Source: Rhizobium leguminosarum
Lineage (GTDB): Bacteria; Pseudomonadota; Alphaproteobacteria; Rhizobiales; Rhizobiaceae
Direction of reading: 5' to 3'
DNA length: 64,000 nt
Assembly (NCBI RefSeq): GCF_002953715.1
Contig: NZ_CP025012.1
Coordinates: 2,418,001-2,482,000, forward strand
The stretch's first letter is position 1. The number at the start of each line of letters is the position of its first letter. The notes under the pieces were generated by a model. It did no database searches, was not told where the DNA came from, and saw only the letters and a list, made by a program, of their open reading frames with translations. A program made the translations under genes and the position numbers. Positions 45,279-53,433 of this stretch are shown one piece after another.

Positions 45279-45803
45279 TTAACCCTTCATTTTCAGCGGC
45301 AGGCCTGCCGCGATGAAATAAACTTCGGCGGCCCTCGCCGCGATCGATTGATGCAGCCGGCCGGCATGATCGCGAAAATCCCGCGCCATGCGATTGTCCG
45401 GCACGATGCCGAGACCGACCTCGTTGGAAACGAAAACGAGCCGCGCCTTCGCGGCGGGCAGGAAATCGGCAAGGGCTGCAAACTCCGCCGCCATCTCACG
45501 CTTCTCGATCATCAGATTGGTGACCCAGAGCGTCAGGCAATCGATCAGCACGATGCGCCCCTCGCCGTCGATGGCGGTAAGCTTGCCGACGAGGTCGAGC
45601 GGCTCTTCATGCGTCGTCCAGGACGGACCGCGATCGGCCTTGTGTTGCGTGATGCGCGCCTGCATCTCCTCGTCCCAGGCACGGCCGGTGGCAAGGTAGT
45701 GGCGATCGAGGCCACTTGCCGTCACGAGGTCTTCGGCGAAGCGGGATTTGCCGGAGCGTGCGCCGCCGAGGATGAAGACGGTGTTGGATGGGGACGCCGT
45801 CAT
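45279..45803 (-). CDS. cobP: Adenosylcobinamide kinase/guanylyltransferase CobP (CobU)
   Basis: A 174-residue bifunctional enzyme that phosphorylates adenosylcobinamide and transfers GMP to give adenosyl-GDP-cobinamide. The P-loop is [17 protein letters not shown] near the N-terminus and the guanylylation region contains [11 protein letters not shown]-like [21 protein letters not shown] 45803 is chosen; the upstream frame reaches into a palindromic repeat. It is the first gene of the cob operon, about 360 bp after the cobalamin riboswitch. Confidence 0.93.
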   Translation of the reverse strand: MTASPSNTVFILGGARSGKSRFAEDLVTASGLDRHYLATGRAWDEEMQARITQHKADRGPSWTTHEEPLDLVGKLTAIDGEGRIVLIDCLTLWVTNLMIEKREMAAEFAALADFLPAAKARLVFVSNEVGLGIVPDNRMARDFRDHAGRLHQSIAARAAEVYFIAAGLPLKMKG

Positions 45804-45845
45804 GCGCAGGCGGCCTCCAGAGGAACCGCGGCGTACCACCACGCT

Positions 45846-46002
45846 CCCTCATTGCTGTGCTTGTCACAGGAATCCAGCCACGGCGCGTCCGCGCCGTGAA
45901 TGACTCTGTGCTGCCATGAGATGATTCTTCCGTGCCCAAGGACTTGGGCACACTGGATTCCTGTGACATCCCTCGGGTCGAGCCCGAGCGCAGGAATGAG
46001 GG
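45846..46002. repeat. 157-bp nested inverted-repeat element between riboswitch and cobP
   Basis: Outer arms CCCTCATT (45846-45853) and AATGAGGG (45995-46002) frame a perfect 16-bp pair: TGTCACAGGAATCCAG at 45862-45877 with CTGGATTCCTGTGACA at 45953-45968. Smaller hairpins lie within: CACGGCGCG/CGCGCCGTG, GTGCCCAAG/CTTGGGCAC and CTCGGG/CCCGAG. It has no gene. It looks like an intergenic mosaic or MITE-like element lying 43 bp upstream of the cobP start. Confidence 0.85.
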
Positions 46003-46164
46003 AGGAGTGGAAAGTGCGTCCCAAACGCGTCGCAGCAAAAGGCACCGAAAAGGCACCACTTGATCGCGCCGCACCAGGCCGCGCTGAATTCAATCGTTCA
46101 GCCAAGACAACCTCCGTGCTGGCAACGGGCATAGCGCCCAGGTGTGGGCCTCTCGCCCGGCACG

Positions 46165-46530
46165 CATGGCAGGTCTCCTGGCTCGCGGTTATCGGCCGCG
46201 ATCGGGGCAGACCGGAAACCGGTCGCCCTGATCGTGCCAGCGGATCATCCTCGCCTTCCCGGCTGCATCAGTGAAAAGGTGGACGATTCGTAGACTTGAG
46301 AGGCGTCCGACCCCGGTTGATCACCATGCATATCCAGTGGCTTTTCCGACATATCGCCTGTCCCGCCCGCCCGCACGATTGCAGGCTCCGAGCCGGAAGG
46401 GCTTGATGCCGGATGGAAGACCCTGACCGCTCTACAGTCGCGGGGTCGGCTGTGATGAAGGCGCCCGGCTTGGGTCCGCCCCGTCACATTCCCTTTTCAT
46501 CCGGAAGGGCGCAACACCGATCCGGAACCA
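46165..46530 (-). promoter_or_regulatory. Cobalamin riboswitch, unusually long
   Basis: On the minus strand the conserved 3' B12 box GCCAGGAGACCTGCC lies at 46169-46183, and the core with CCGCGACTGT lies near 46435-46444, preceded by GGGAATGTGAC and GGTGTTGCGCCC at the 5' side. AAGCCACTGG and CCGGGAAGGCG flank the peripheral arm. The distance from core to B12 box is roughly 250 bases, much longer than usual, because of an expanded arm. Binding of adenosylcobalamin would shut off the downstream cobP-W-N-O genes. Confidence 0.88.
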
Positions 46531-46576
46531 TCCGTTATATCAGGATGGTCAGTCGACCATCCGTTATCGGGATGGT
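46527..46576. promoter_or_regulatory. Tandem dyads at the cob promoter
   Basis: Two similar dyads: ACCATCC (46527-46533) with GGATGGT (46543-46549), and ACCATCC (46556-46562) with GGATGGT (46570-46576). Both loops begin GTTAT, and the centres are 28 bp apart. They lie at the 5' edge of the riboswitch, where the promoter is expected, and are candidates for a regulator site. The 230 bp from here to the ClC gene are AT-richer around 46660-46720 and hold no gene. Confidence 0.5.
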
Positions 46577-46807
46577 TAGGCAAGCTCAGGGATGAAGTCA
46601 ACCGGGCTTGGCGGCCGCTCGATCACCGGCTACGAGGCGTTGCCACTCAAACACGACTTACCCTACCTAAAATATCGTCATTTATCAGAGACTTACGTCA
46701 TAAAAAATTTATCCCAGCCGCCGGCTTTTCGCCGCAATTGCGTCGCAAGCGGACTGCGCGACCATCTCTGCCCTTGACCGGGCCTCTCCCCGCCTAGTTG
46801 TCTAGCC

Positions 46808-48598
46808 ATGCTTATGAAATTGGATCGGCGCCGTTTTCGTGCGCTGCGTGTTTTCTTCGATCCGGGACGCCTGCGGGCGCTGACCCGCCGTAGCGAGGTC
46901 GGCCTGTCGCTGGCGGGCGCCGTCGTCGGCATCATCTCGGGTCTCGCCGTCACCGGCATGAGTTACGTCTCCAACGAGCTGCATCAGCTGGTCTTCGGCA
47001 TCGCCGACAGCGAGCGGCTGAGCTCGTCCGAGATCGAGAACAAGATGCTGCTGCTCGCTGCCCCCGTCATCGGCGGCGCCCTGCTCGGCCTGTTGCTGCT
47101 GGTGCTGGCGAAACGGCGCAAGAAGCCGATGGTCGACCCGATCGAGGCCAATGCGCTGCATGGCGGCCGCCTGTCCTTGACCGACAGCATCATCGTTGCC
47201 GTGCAGAACCTGATCTCCAACGGTTTCGGCGCCTCGGTCGGCCTGGAGGCCGGCTATACCCAGCTTGCCGCCGGGCTCGCCTCGAAATTCGGCCTGAAGC
47301 TGCAGCTTCGCCGCTCGGACCTGCGCACCCTCGTTGGCTGCGGCGCGGCGGGCGCCATCGCCGCCGCCTTCAACGCGCCGCTGACTGGCGCTTTCTATGC
47401 TTTCGAGCTGATCATCGGCACCTATACGATCGTGTCGCTGACGCCTGTCGTCGTCTCTGCCCTTGTCTCCACCCTGATCGCAAGGCTGCTTGCCGGCAGC
47501 GATTTCACCATCGATATCGGCAGCTTCGGCTCGGTCGTGCCGGCCGATTATATCCCGGCACTGCTGCTCGGTGCTTTCTGCGCCGGTGTCGGCATCCTGA
47601 TCATGCAGGGCGTCGCCTTTGTCGAAGAGCTGGCGCGCAAGAGCTCGATCGCCCCCCCCTTCCGCCCGGCCCTCGGCGGCATCATCGTCGGGCTGTTGGC
47701 GATGATCTCGCCGCAGGTGCTCTCGGCCGGCCACGGCGCGCTGCATCTCAATCTTTCCCGTGAGGTGGCAATCCCGACGCTGATCGGCCTCTTCCTCTTG
47801 AAATCCTTCGCCTCGGCGATCTCGATCGGCTCCGGCTTCAGGGGTGGGCTGTTCTTCGCCTCGCTGTTCATGGGCGCCCTGCTCGGCAAGCTCTTCGCCT
47901 ATTGCGGCCCCTATTTCGCCGATGCGACGCTGACGCCCGTCATCTATGCCGTGGTCGGCATGAGTTCGCTCGCCGTCGCCGTCATCGGCGGGCCGCTGAC
48001 CATGACGTTCCTGGCGCTCGAAATCACCGGCGATTTCCCGATCACGGCGCTGGTGCTCGCCGCCGTCATCACCTCCTCGCTCGTCGTGCGTTCGACCTTC
48101 GGTTACTCCTTCGCCACCTGGCGCTTTCATCTTCGCGGCGAAAGCATCCGCAGCGCCCATGACGTCGGATGGATCCGCAACCTGACGGTCGACAAGCTGA
48201 TGCGCGCCGACGTCAAGACGGCAAGGGCGGGCATCTCTCTGGAGGAATTCAAGCAGGCCTTCCCGATCGGCTCGACCCAGCGCGTCATCCTCGTCGAGGA
48301 GAGCGACAAATATGCGGGCCTTGTGCTGGTGCCGGAGATCTACGCCAATCCGACCGACGCCCAGGACGAGGGCAAGGCGCTTGCCGATTTCATCCGCTAC
48401 CGCAACGATTTCCTGCAGCCGCAGATGAATGCCAGGCAGGCGGCGGCGATCTTCGACAAGAGCGAAAGCGAAGCGCTCGCCGTCGTCAACAACCTGATCG
48501 AACGCAAGGTGATCGGCCAGCTCAGCGAAAGCTATACGCTGCGCCGCTACAGCGAAGAACTCGACCGCCGCCGCCGCGAGGTCTCAGGCGAGATCTGA
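46808..48598 (+). CDS. ClC family chloride/proton antiporter with C-terminal CBS region
   Basis: A 596-residue ClC transporter with about 12 hydrophobic segments to residue 440 and a cytoplasmic CBS-containing tail (about 455-590). The gating glutamate is Glu147 in SVGLEAGYT and the proton-path glutamate is Glu200 in FYAFELIIG, so it should be an antiporter and not a channel. The chloride-binding segment GSGFRGGLFFASLFMGA is present. No strong ribosome site is seen before ATG 46808; ATG 46814 is an alternative. It is divergent to the cob operon. Confidence 0.9.
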   Translation: MLMKLDRRRFRALRVFFDPGRLRALTRRSEVGLSLAGAVVGIISGLAVTGMSYVSNELHQLVFGIADSERLSSSEIENKMLLLAAPVIGGALLGLLLLVLAKRRKKPMVDPIEANALHGGRLSLTDSIIVAVQNLISNGFGASVGLEAGYTQLAAGLASKFGLKLQLRRSDLRTLVGCGAAGAIAAAFNAPLTGAFYAFELIIGTYTIVSLTPVVVSALVSTLIARLLAGSDFTIDIGSFGSVVPADYIPALLLGAFCAGVGILIMQGVAFVEELARKSSIAPPFRPALGGIIVGLLAMISPQVLSAGHGALHLNLSREVAIPTLIGLFLLKSFASAISIGSGFRGGLFFASLFMGALLGKLFAYCGPYFADATLTPVIYAVVGMSSLAVAVIGGPLTMTFLALEITGDFPITALVLAAVITSSLVVRSTFGYSFATWRFHLRGESIRSAHDVGWIRNLTVDKLMRADVKTARAGISLEEFKQAFPIGSTQRVILVEESDKYAGLVLVPEIYANPTDAQDEGKALADFIRYRNDFLQPQMNARQAAAIFDKSESEALAVVNNLIERKVIGQLSESYTLRRYSEELDRRRREVSGEI

Positions 48599-48626
48599 TC
48601 CGTCGTCGCGCCATCGGATCGACGCT

Positions 48627-49808
48627 TCAGGATACGGCGTCGGCGAGCTTGAACACGTTTACCGCTTTCGAAACCCCGCGCAACTCGAAGGATCCCAGAC
48701 ATTCGTTGGCGACGGCGCAGGTGACGGCGAAGCTTTCCGACATCAGAAGGTGATGTCCGAGCGTGCTGCAGAGTTTTTCGAGGCGCGAAGCCTCGTTGAC
48801 GGCGCTGCCGATCACCGTGAAATCAAGCCTGCCGCGTGCGCCGATATTTCCGTAGAAGACCTCGCCGAGATGCAGCACGACATCGACGCCGATGTCAGGA
48901 CCTCCATCATTCCTCCGCTGACCGTTCAGCACCTTGTTGGCTTCCAGAATATTCTTTGCGGAAGCCAGTGCGGCCATGCAGGCCTTTTGCGGATCTTCAG
49001 CATCGGTCGGAAAGATCGCCAGCACGCTATCACCCATGAACTTGAGGATCTCGCCCGAATTTTCCTCGACATGCCAGCCGATCAGCTCGAAATGTTCATT
49101 CAGAAACCCGGCGATTTCGCCCGGCTGATAAACCTCGGTCAGCGCCGTGAAGTTTCTCAGGTCCGCAAGCAGGATCGCAGCATTGATCGCCCCTCCCTTT
49201 CCCCTCTGAATATCGCCTGCAAGGATGCGTGCACTTGTCTTGGCGCCTGTATAGACGGCGAGGATATCCGATGCGGTTTTCGTTGCCGCGATACGGTAAC
49301 AAGCCAGCCCCAGCGCCGGGAAGAGCTTCGCGACGATCGCCAGTTGATCATCAGAAAATCCGCCCGGCCTGTCGCTTGTGAGAGACAGACTGACTCCGCG
49401 TAGCGCAGCCTCCTTCGGGAACTCCAGCAGGCTGACCAGGTGATCCGTGCCGCCGCTATGCGCGAATTCCGCAAGCTGCGGGTAGTCATCGACACCCTCA
49501 CCCTTGGCGATGTTCCAGCGACCTGACGTTTCGCCACGGCCCAAAAGAAAATAGATCGGGGTCTTTTCGAAATTCAGCACTCCTGCAGTGCCATATTCGG
49601 CATTCTCGATCGTGGTCGCACCGCCGCGCACGAAATTGGCCGAGACGCCGCCATACATGGGATGAATAGACGGCATTGAAATGCTTCCCCGCCAGATCGG
49701 AAAGCCATCCGCGATCAGCCGATCGCACAATCCGGCTATCAGCACGGCTATATGCTCGGCCGTGATTCCATGTTCTATAAGCCACTGAATATGATTGTTA
49801 ATTTTCAA
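48627..49808 (-). CDS. Class III adenylate/guanylate cyclase
   Basis: A 393-residue cyclase making cAMP (or cGMP). The C-terminal catalytic domain (about 205-390) has both metal aspartates, Asp216 in LLADLRNFTALTE and Asp260 in KFMGDSVLAIF, and the nucleotide-binding segment LDFTVIGSAVNEASRLE. The N-terminal 200 residues form a soluble region without membrane segments, possibly GAF-like. Rhizobia carry many such cyclases with different sensory parts. It converges with the ClC gene. Confidence 0.92.
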   Translation of the reverse strand: MKINNHIQWLIEHGITAEHIAVLIAGLCDRLIADGFPIWRGSISMPSIHPMYGGVSANFVRGGATTIENAEYGTAGVLNFEKTPIYFLLGRGETSGRWNIAKGEGVDDYPQLAEFAHSGGTDHLVSLLEFPKEAALRGVSLSLTSDRPGGFSDDQLAIVAKLFPALGLACYRIAATKTASDILAVYTGAKTSARILAGDIQRGKGGAINAAILLADLRNFTALTEVYQPGEIAGFLNEHFELIGWHVEENSGEILKFMGDSVLAIFPTDAEDPQKACMAALASAKNILEANKVLNGQRRNDGGPDIGVDVVLHLGEVFYGNIGARGRLDFTVIGSAVNEASRLEKLCSTLGHHLLMSESFAVTCAVANECLGSFELRGVSKAVNVFKLADAVS

Positions 49809-50027
49809 ACCTCCACATGAGCCGCCACAATCTTAAGATGGCAAATCGGGCAAATGGGCGGCAATCCGAACCGGGTCGCCACGACATCCAGTGATAGCCC
49901 GACCAAACCGATGTTTCTAGCCATCGAGCTCAGCCACCACAACCGTAGGGCAGATGGCAGAGAGATTGATACCGGTATCGACGCACTGCGAGGTTTTACG
50001 CCCGATGCGGACGCCCGCCGTGAGACA

Positions 50028-50249
50028 CTAGCGGAACCTGCTCCAGTCTGCATCCTGGGAGGCGACGAAGGGTATTTCGCCCCTCGACACGGCAATGTCT
50101 TTCAGCATGTGATCTGGCAAGGCGCCAAGCTGATTTGCCGCCGATCGCCTGCGCCGCCGGACGACAAGGGCGCGCAGCGGAGAGGTAAGCAGCGCCATCA
50201 CTTTGCGCAGTCGCACCTCGACCGCGCCGGACAAGAGCTTCTCGTTCAT
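50028..50249 (-). CDS. DUF1127 small protein
   Basis: A 73-residue basic protein with the DUF1127 signature LGALPDHMLKDIAVSRGEI after an arginine-rich stretch (RALVVRRRRRS). ATG 50249 follows GGGGAT at good spacing; an in-frame ATG eight codons upstream is possible. DUF1127 proteins in alphaproteobacteria take part in RNA and phosphate or stress-related control. The gap 49809-50027 downstream shows no further gene. Confidence 0.85.
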   Translation of the reverse strand: MNEKLLSGAVEVRLRKVMALLTSPLRALVVRRRRRSAANQLGALPDHMLKDIAVSRGEIPFVASQDADWSRFR

Positions 50250-50338
50250 TGTGATCCCCATGAATTTGCGCATGCCGATGGCAAGATCGCAACCCGGAGA
50301 ACCGGCCGGTGACTCGTTCGCCGGCCGGTTCCGACATC

Positions 50339-50611
50339 CTAGCGCGCCGAATGAGGGCCGATGAGCGTCGTGATCTCCGTCACCCGGTCCGCCGGAAAGC
50401 CACCCTTTTCCGCGTGCCGATAGACCGCTTCCGCGCTCTCGGCCTCATGAACGCAGTACATCTTGTCCCCGGTCACATAGCTGGTGATCCAGGTATAGGG
50501 TTCGCCGAGGGACGCCACGACGGCGTTGGATTTCGCCGAGATCTCGCGCAGGGTTTCCTTGTCCATGTCCCCGAGACCTGGAATGTTTCGTTCGACAACG
50601 AATTGCGGCAT
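50339..50611 (-). CDS. DUF4242 family small protein
   Basis: A 90-residue protein of the DUF4242 (SCO4226 nickel-binding-like) family, recognised from MPQFVVERNIPGLGDMDKE, the central YTWITSYVTGDKMYCVHEAE and the C-terminal TEITTLIGP. It lies 42 bp downstream of the exported unknown protein on the same strand and the two are likely co-transcribed. Metal binding is known in only one family member, so function here is open. Confidence 0.82.
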   Translation of the reverse strand: MPQFVVERNIPGLGDMDKETLREISAKSNAVVASLGEPYTWITSYVTGDKMYCVHEAESAEAVYRHAEKGGFPADRVTEITTLIGPHSAR

Positions 50612-50653
50612 TGTTTTATCCTTTCATGATGTTTTGAGTGAGCTGGCGCTTCA

Positions 50654-51139
50654 TCAACCGTGCGCATGCCGGCAACTGACGTCAGGGTTCATGTCGGCGA
50701 ACGGTCCCTTCGGATTGTTCTTCCATGCCCAGACGTGCAGCTCGTAGAAAGCTGGAAGGCCGTAGCGGTTCGGGGCGTTCGTGAAACTGAACAGCTGGCC
50801 GCCGAGATTGGCGGGACCTTTCGTGGTGATGTATTCGACAGCGACGAGTTTCATCTTGCCGTGTTCGTCAGGCTCGTACATCACGGCCTCCGGCCTGGTG
50901 AGATCAATGGCCTCATCCTTGATGAGGTCGGCACTGACATAGTGGATACCCATCGCACCTCCATCTACGCCGCTGGTGCATGGGATCGGCGAATAGCCTT
51001 CCTTGACGGCCTGGTTGACGTCCCGGAAGCGCGCATTGGCCTCCCGGACCTGTTCCGGCAGGCCGCCGCCGCCGAGCGCTGCAGCCGGAAGAGCTGCCAT
51101 AATGAGAAGCGCCGCGATCGGCGCTTTTGTCGCTTTCAT
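50654..51139 (-). CDS. Exported protein of unknown function
   Basis: A 161-residue protein with a clear signal peptide (MKATKAPIAALLIMAALPAA). The mature part contains DGGAMGIHYVSADLIKDEAI, then a strand-rich middle and a C-terminal HVWAWKNNPKGPFADMNP, with two cysteines (SPIPCTSG and DVSCRHAH) that could pair in the periplasm. I do not recognise a named family. It lies divergent to the LuxR-type gene across 186 bp and upstream of the DUF4242 gene. Confidence 0.75.
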   Translation of the reverse strand: MKATKAPIAALLIMAALPAAALGGGGLPEQVREANARFRDVNQAVKEGYSPIPCTSGVDGGAMGIHYVSADLIKDEAIDLTRPEAVMYEPDEHGKMKLVAVEYITTKGPANLGGQLFSFTNAPNRYGLPAFYELHVWAWKNNPKGPFADMNPDVSCRHAHG

Positions 51140-51325
51140 GAAGATTGCCCTCCAATTTCTGGTTGTCCAAGCCGATTGGATTCCGGCCGGCAGTGCGTTG
51201 TAAAAAATCCGCGCGATGAAACATCTCCCGCATGGGGGATGAAATCTTCCGCAAATCCCGGAAATGAAGGCGCCATGGCCGGCGACAATTGACCGGGCTG
51301 GCCGGGCTGATGCAGGATTGTGATC

Positions 51326-52459
51326 ATGGAACAGCAGCTGTCGGAAATTATTGGCGCTATTTATGATTGCGTGGCCCGGGAGGATGCCTGGCCAAACGCT
51401 CTTCGTCTGATCAATGGTCAGGTGAATGGTTTTCTAACCACGCTTGCCGTCTTCGACACCACCACGCGGTCCGCACGGCTGGCCCAGATCGCCTGCGACG
51501 ACGGAGAGGCCATCCGCACCCTCGTCGCGCATGCGAAGGACGTCCCGTTCTTCCACCTTCTCCACCGAATGGAGATCGATCAGCCGGATACGCTGGAGCG
51601 GATGTTTTCCCTCTATGGACCCGATGGCGAAGCCGTCTGGAAGAGTGGTGCGCTCTACCAGAACTTTCATGCCAGGTATGGGGTTCTAAACTCGATCGAC
51701 ATGGCCGTGCTGAAGCGCCCGACCCGTGTCGGGACGATCAACATTTCGGTGCAATACGAACCGAGCGAACGACGTGGCTTCGACATCGTCGGGCTGCTCG
51801 GTCCGCATATCCGCCGTGCCGTGACGATCCACGACATGTTCGAGATGGAGCGCGCCGAAGCCGCCGTCCTCAGGGAGGTCATCGACGCCCTCGATCATGC
51901 GGTCTTCATCGTTGCAGAAGACATGACAATCCTCTTCGCCAATGAAGCCGCCGAAGCACGGCTGCGCGAGCAGCACGTGGTCCACTCGCTTTCAGGCCGT
52001 CTGGCCGCTCGCTACAGTTATGCAGGCGCCGCCCTTTCCAACGCCGTGGCGCTTGGCGCGCGCGACGAAATCAGTCTCGCAGCCGCTGGGATCGATGTTC
52101 CTCTTGCCTCGGCGGAGCGCCCCGCCGTCGCTCACGTTCTGCCGTTGCAGCGGCGCTCCGAAAGGGGACGCTTTGAAAGCCGGGCGGCGGCGGCGATCTT
52201 TCTCGCCGCGGCGGGAACGGTGATCCAGTCGGCCGTCGATGCCGTTGCTGCCCTTTTTGCTCTCACGCCTGCCGAACGGCGCGTGGTCGGCTACGTGTCC
52301 GAAGGCATGACGCGATCCGAGATCGCAAATGCACAGGGCGTTGCCGACGGCACCGTGAAATCGCAACTGGCCGCCATCTACGACAAGACGGGAGCGGAAG
52401 ACCAGCGCAGCCTGCAGCAGCTCGTACGCGAACTCAGCCCACCTGTCAGGCGCACCTAA
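51326..52459 (+). CDS. LuxR-type helix-turn-helix regulator with PAS-like region
   Basis: A 377-residue regulator. The C-terminal LuxR/GerE HTH is LTPAERRVVGYVSEGMTRSEIANAQ followed by GTVKSQLAAIYDKTGA. The central part (LDHAVFIVAEDMTILFANEAAEARL) looks like a PAS fold. No autoinducer-binding domain is seen. ATG 51326 is preferred over a GTG six bases upstream because of AGGA spacing. It is divergent to the exported-protein gene and may control it. Confidence 0.85.
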   Translation: MEQQLSEIIGAIYDCVAREDAWPNALRLINGQVNGFLTTLAVFDTTTRSARLAQIACDDGEAIRTLVAHAKDVPFFHLLHRMEIDQPDTLERMFSLYGPDGEAVWKSGALYQNFHARYGVLNSIDMAVLKRPTRVGTINISVQYEPSERRGFDIVGLLGPHIRRAVTIHDMFEMERAEAAVLREVIDALDHAVFIVAEDMTILFANEAAEARLREQHVVHSLSGRLAARYSYAGAALSNAVALGARDEISLAAAGIDVPLASAERPAVAHVLPLQRRSERGRFESRAAAAIFLAAAGTVIQSAVDAVAALFALTPAERRVVGYVSEGMTRSEIANAQGVADGTVKSQLAAIYDKTGAEDQRSLQQLVRELSPPVRRT

Positions 52460-52540
52460 GAAGTCGACATCAACCTTCGGCCGACTGACAGCAGATGCGA
52501 AAAGGCACGCCGGCGCGACAGCAGATGCGGGCATCTCCGC

Positions 52541-53311
52541 TCACATCCTGATCGTCATTCCGCCGTCGACCGTCAGCACATGGCCGTTGACGAAGGAAGC
52601 GGCGCCGCTTGCCAGAAACAGCGCCGCGCCAGCGATCTCGTCTGGCCGTCCCCAGCGCTGGACCGGGATGCGCTGGCGCACGAAGGGCATCAATTCCTCA
52701 TTCTGAGCCATCACCGCATTCGTCTCGGTGGCGAACCAGCCGGGCGCAATCGCGTTGCTGGTGATGCCGTACGGGCCGAACTCGACCGCCATGCCGCGCA
52801 TCAGGCCGGTCAGGCCCTGCTTGGCTGCTGGATAGACGCAGTCGCCAGGCATGACGACATGGCCGCTGATCGAGGTCACCGCGATCAGCCGGCCGTGATT
52901 GCGTCGCTTCATCAACACGGCAGCGTCGCGCGAAAGCGTGATCGCCGCCGCCAGATCGGTGCGCAGCAGCTCTATGATCGCATCATCGTCGAATTCAGCC
53001 AGCGGCCGCCGGTCGCGGGCACCGACATTGTTGATCAAAATATCGAGACGACCATGGATCTTGTCGATATCGGCCACCGCAGCACGCTGTGCCTCGCGAT
53101 CGGCGATATCGAATGCGGCGGCCTCCGCCGTGCCGCCCGCGGCACGGATGGCCCTGACGGCGCCTTCCAGCGTCGCCGCCGTGCGTCCGTTGACGATGAC
53201 ATGCGCGCCGGCTTCTGCGAGGGCGCGCGCCATCTCGAAGCCCAGACCACGGCCGCCGCCGGTCACCAGCGCTACCTGCCCTGCCAGTGAAAATCTATCC
53301 AATACGCTCAT
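52541..53311 (-). CDS. Short-chain dehydrogenase/reductase
   Basis: A 256-residue SDR oxidoreductase. The cofactor motif is VTGGGRGLGFEMA (TGxxxGxG), with NNVGAR, the catalytic Ser in TSISGHV and Tyr-x3-Lys in YPAAKQGL. It resembles gluconate 5-dehydrogenase and 3-oxoacyl reductase-like SDRs. ATG 53311 is the natural start; the upstream frame is not family-like. Neighbours do not reveal the substrate. Confidence 0.9.
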   Translation of the reverse strand: MSVLDRFSLAGQVALVTGGGRGLGFEMARALAEAGAHVIVNGRTAATLEGAVRAIRAAGGTAEAAAFDIADREAQRAAVADIDKIHGRLDILINNVGARDRRPLAEFDDDAIIELLRTDLAAAITLSRDAAVLMKRRNHGRLIAVTSISGHVVMPGDCVYPAAKQGLTGLMRGMAVEFGPYGITSNAIAPGWFATETNAVMAQNEELMPFVRQRIPVQRWGRPDEIAGAALFLASGAASFVNGHVLTVDGGMTIRM

Positions 53312-53433
53312 AGTTTTCGTCACTCTCAACCGGGTCAGTCGCGACAATTAATGGACTCAGTCAACTAATTTGGCAATAGCCGAACGACGGCACCGAATGA
53401 TGGAGAGGCAGCCCCGTCCGGTACACATCGGGC

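Noticed and set aside
46802-48160. A 452-codon frame opposite the ClC gene
   Set aside because: It is rich in Asp, Arg, Glu and Gln as expected for the antisense of a membrane protein gene in high-GC DNA, and it has no family features.
49805-50095. A 96-codon minus-strand frame with a CPIC motif near its end
   Set aside because: A single CxxC and overlap with the DUF1127 gene are not enough; no ribosome site or family pattern.
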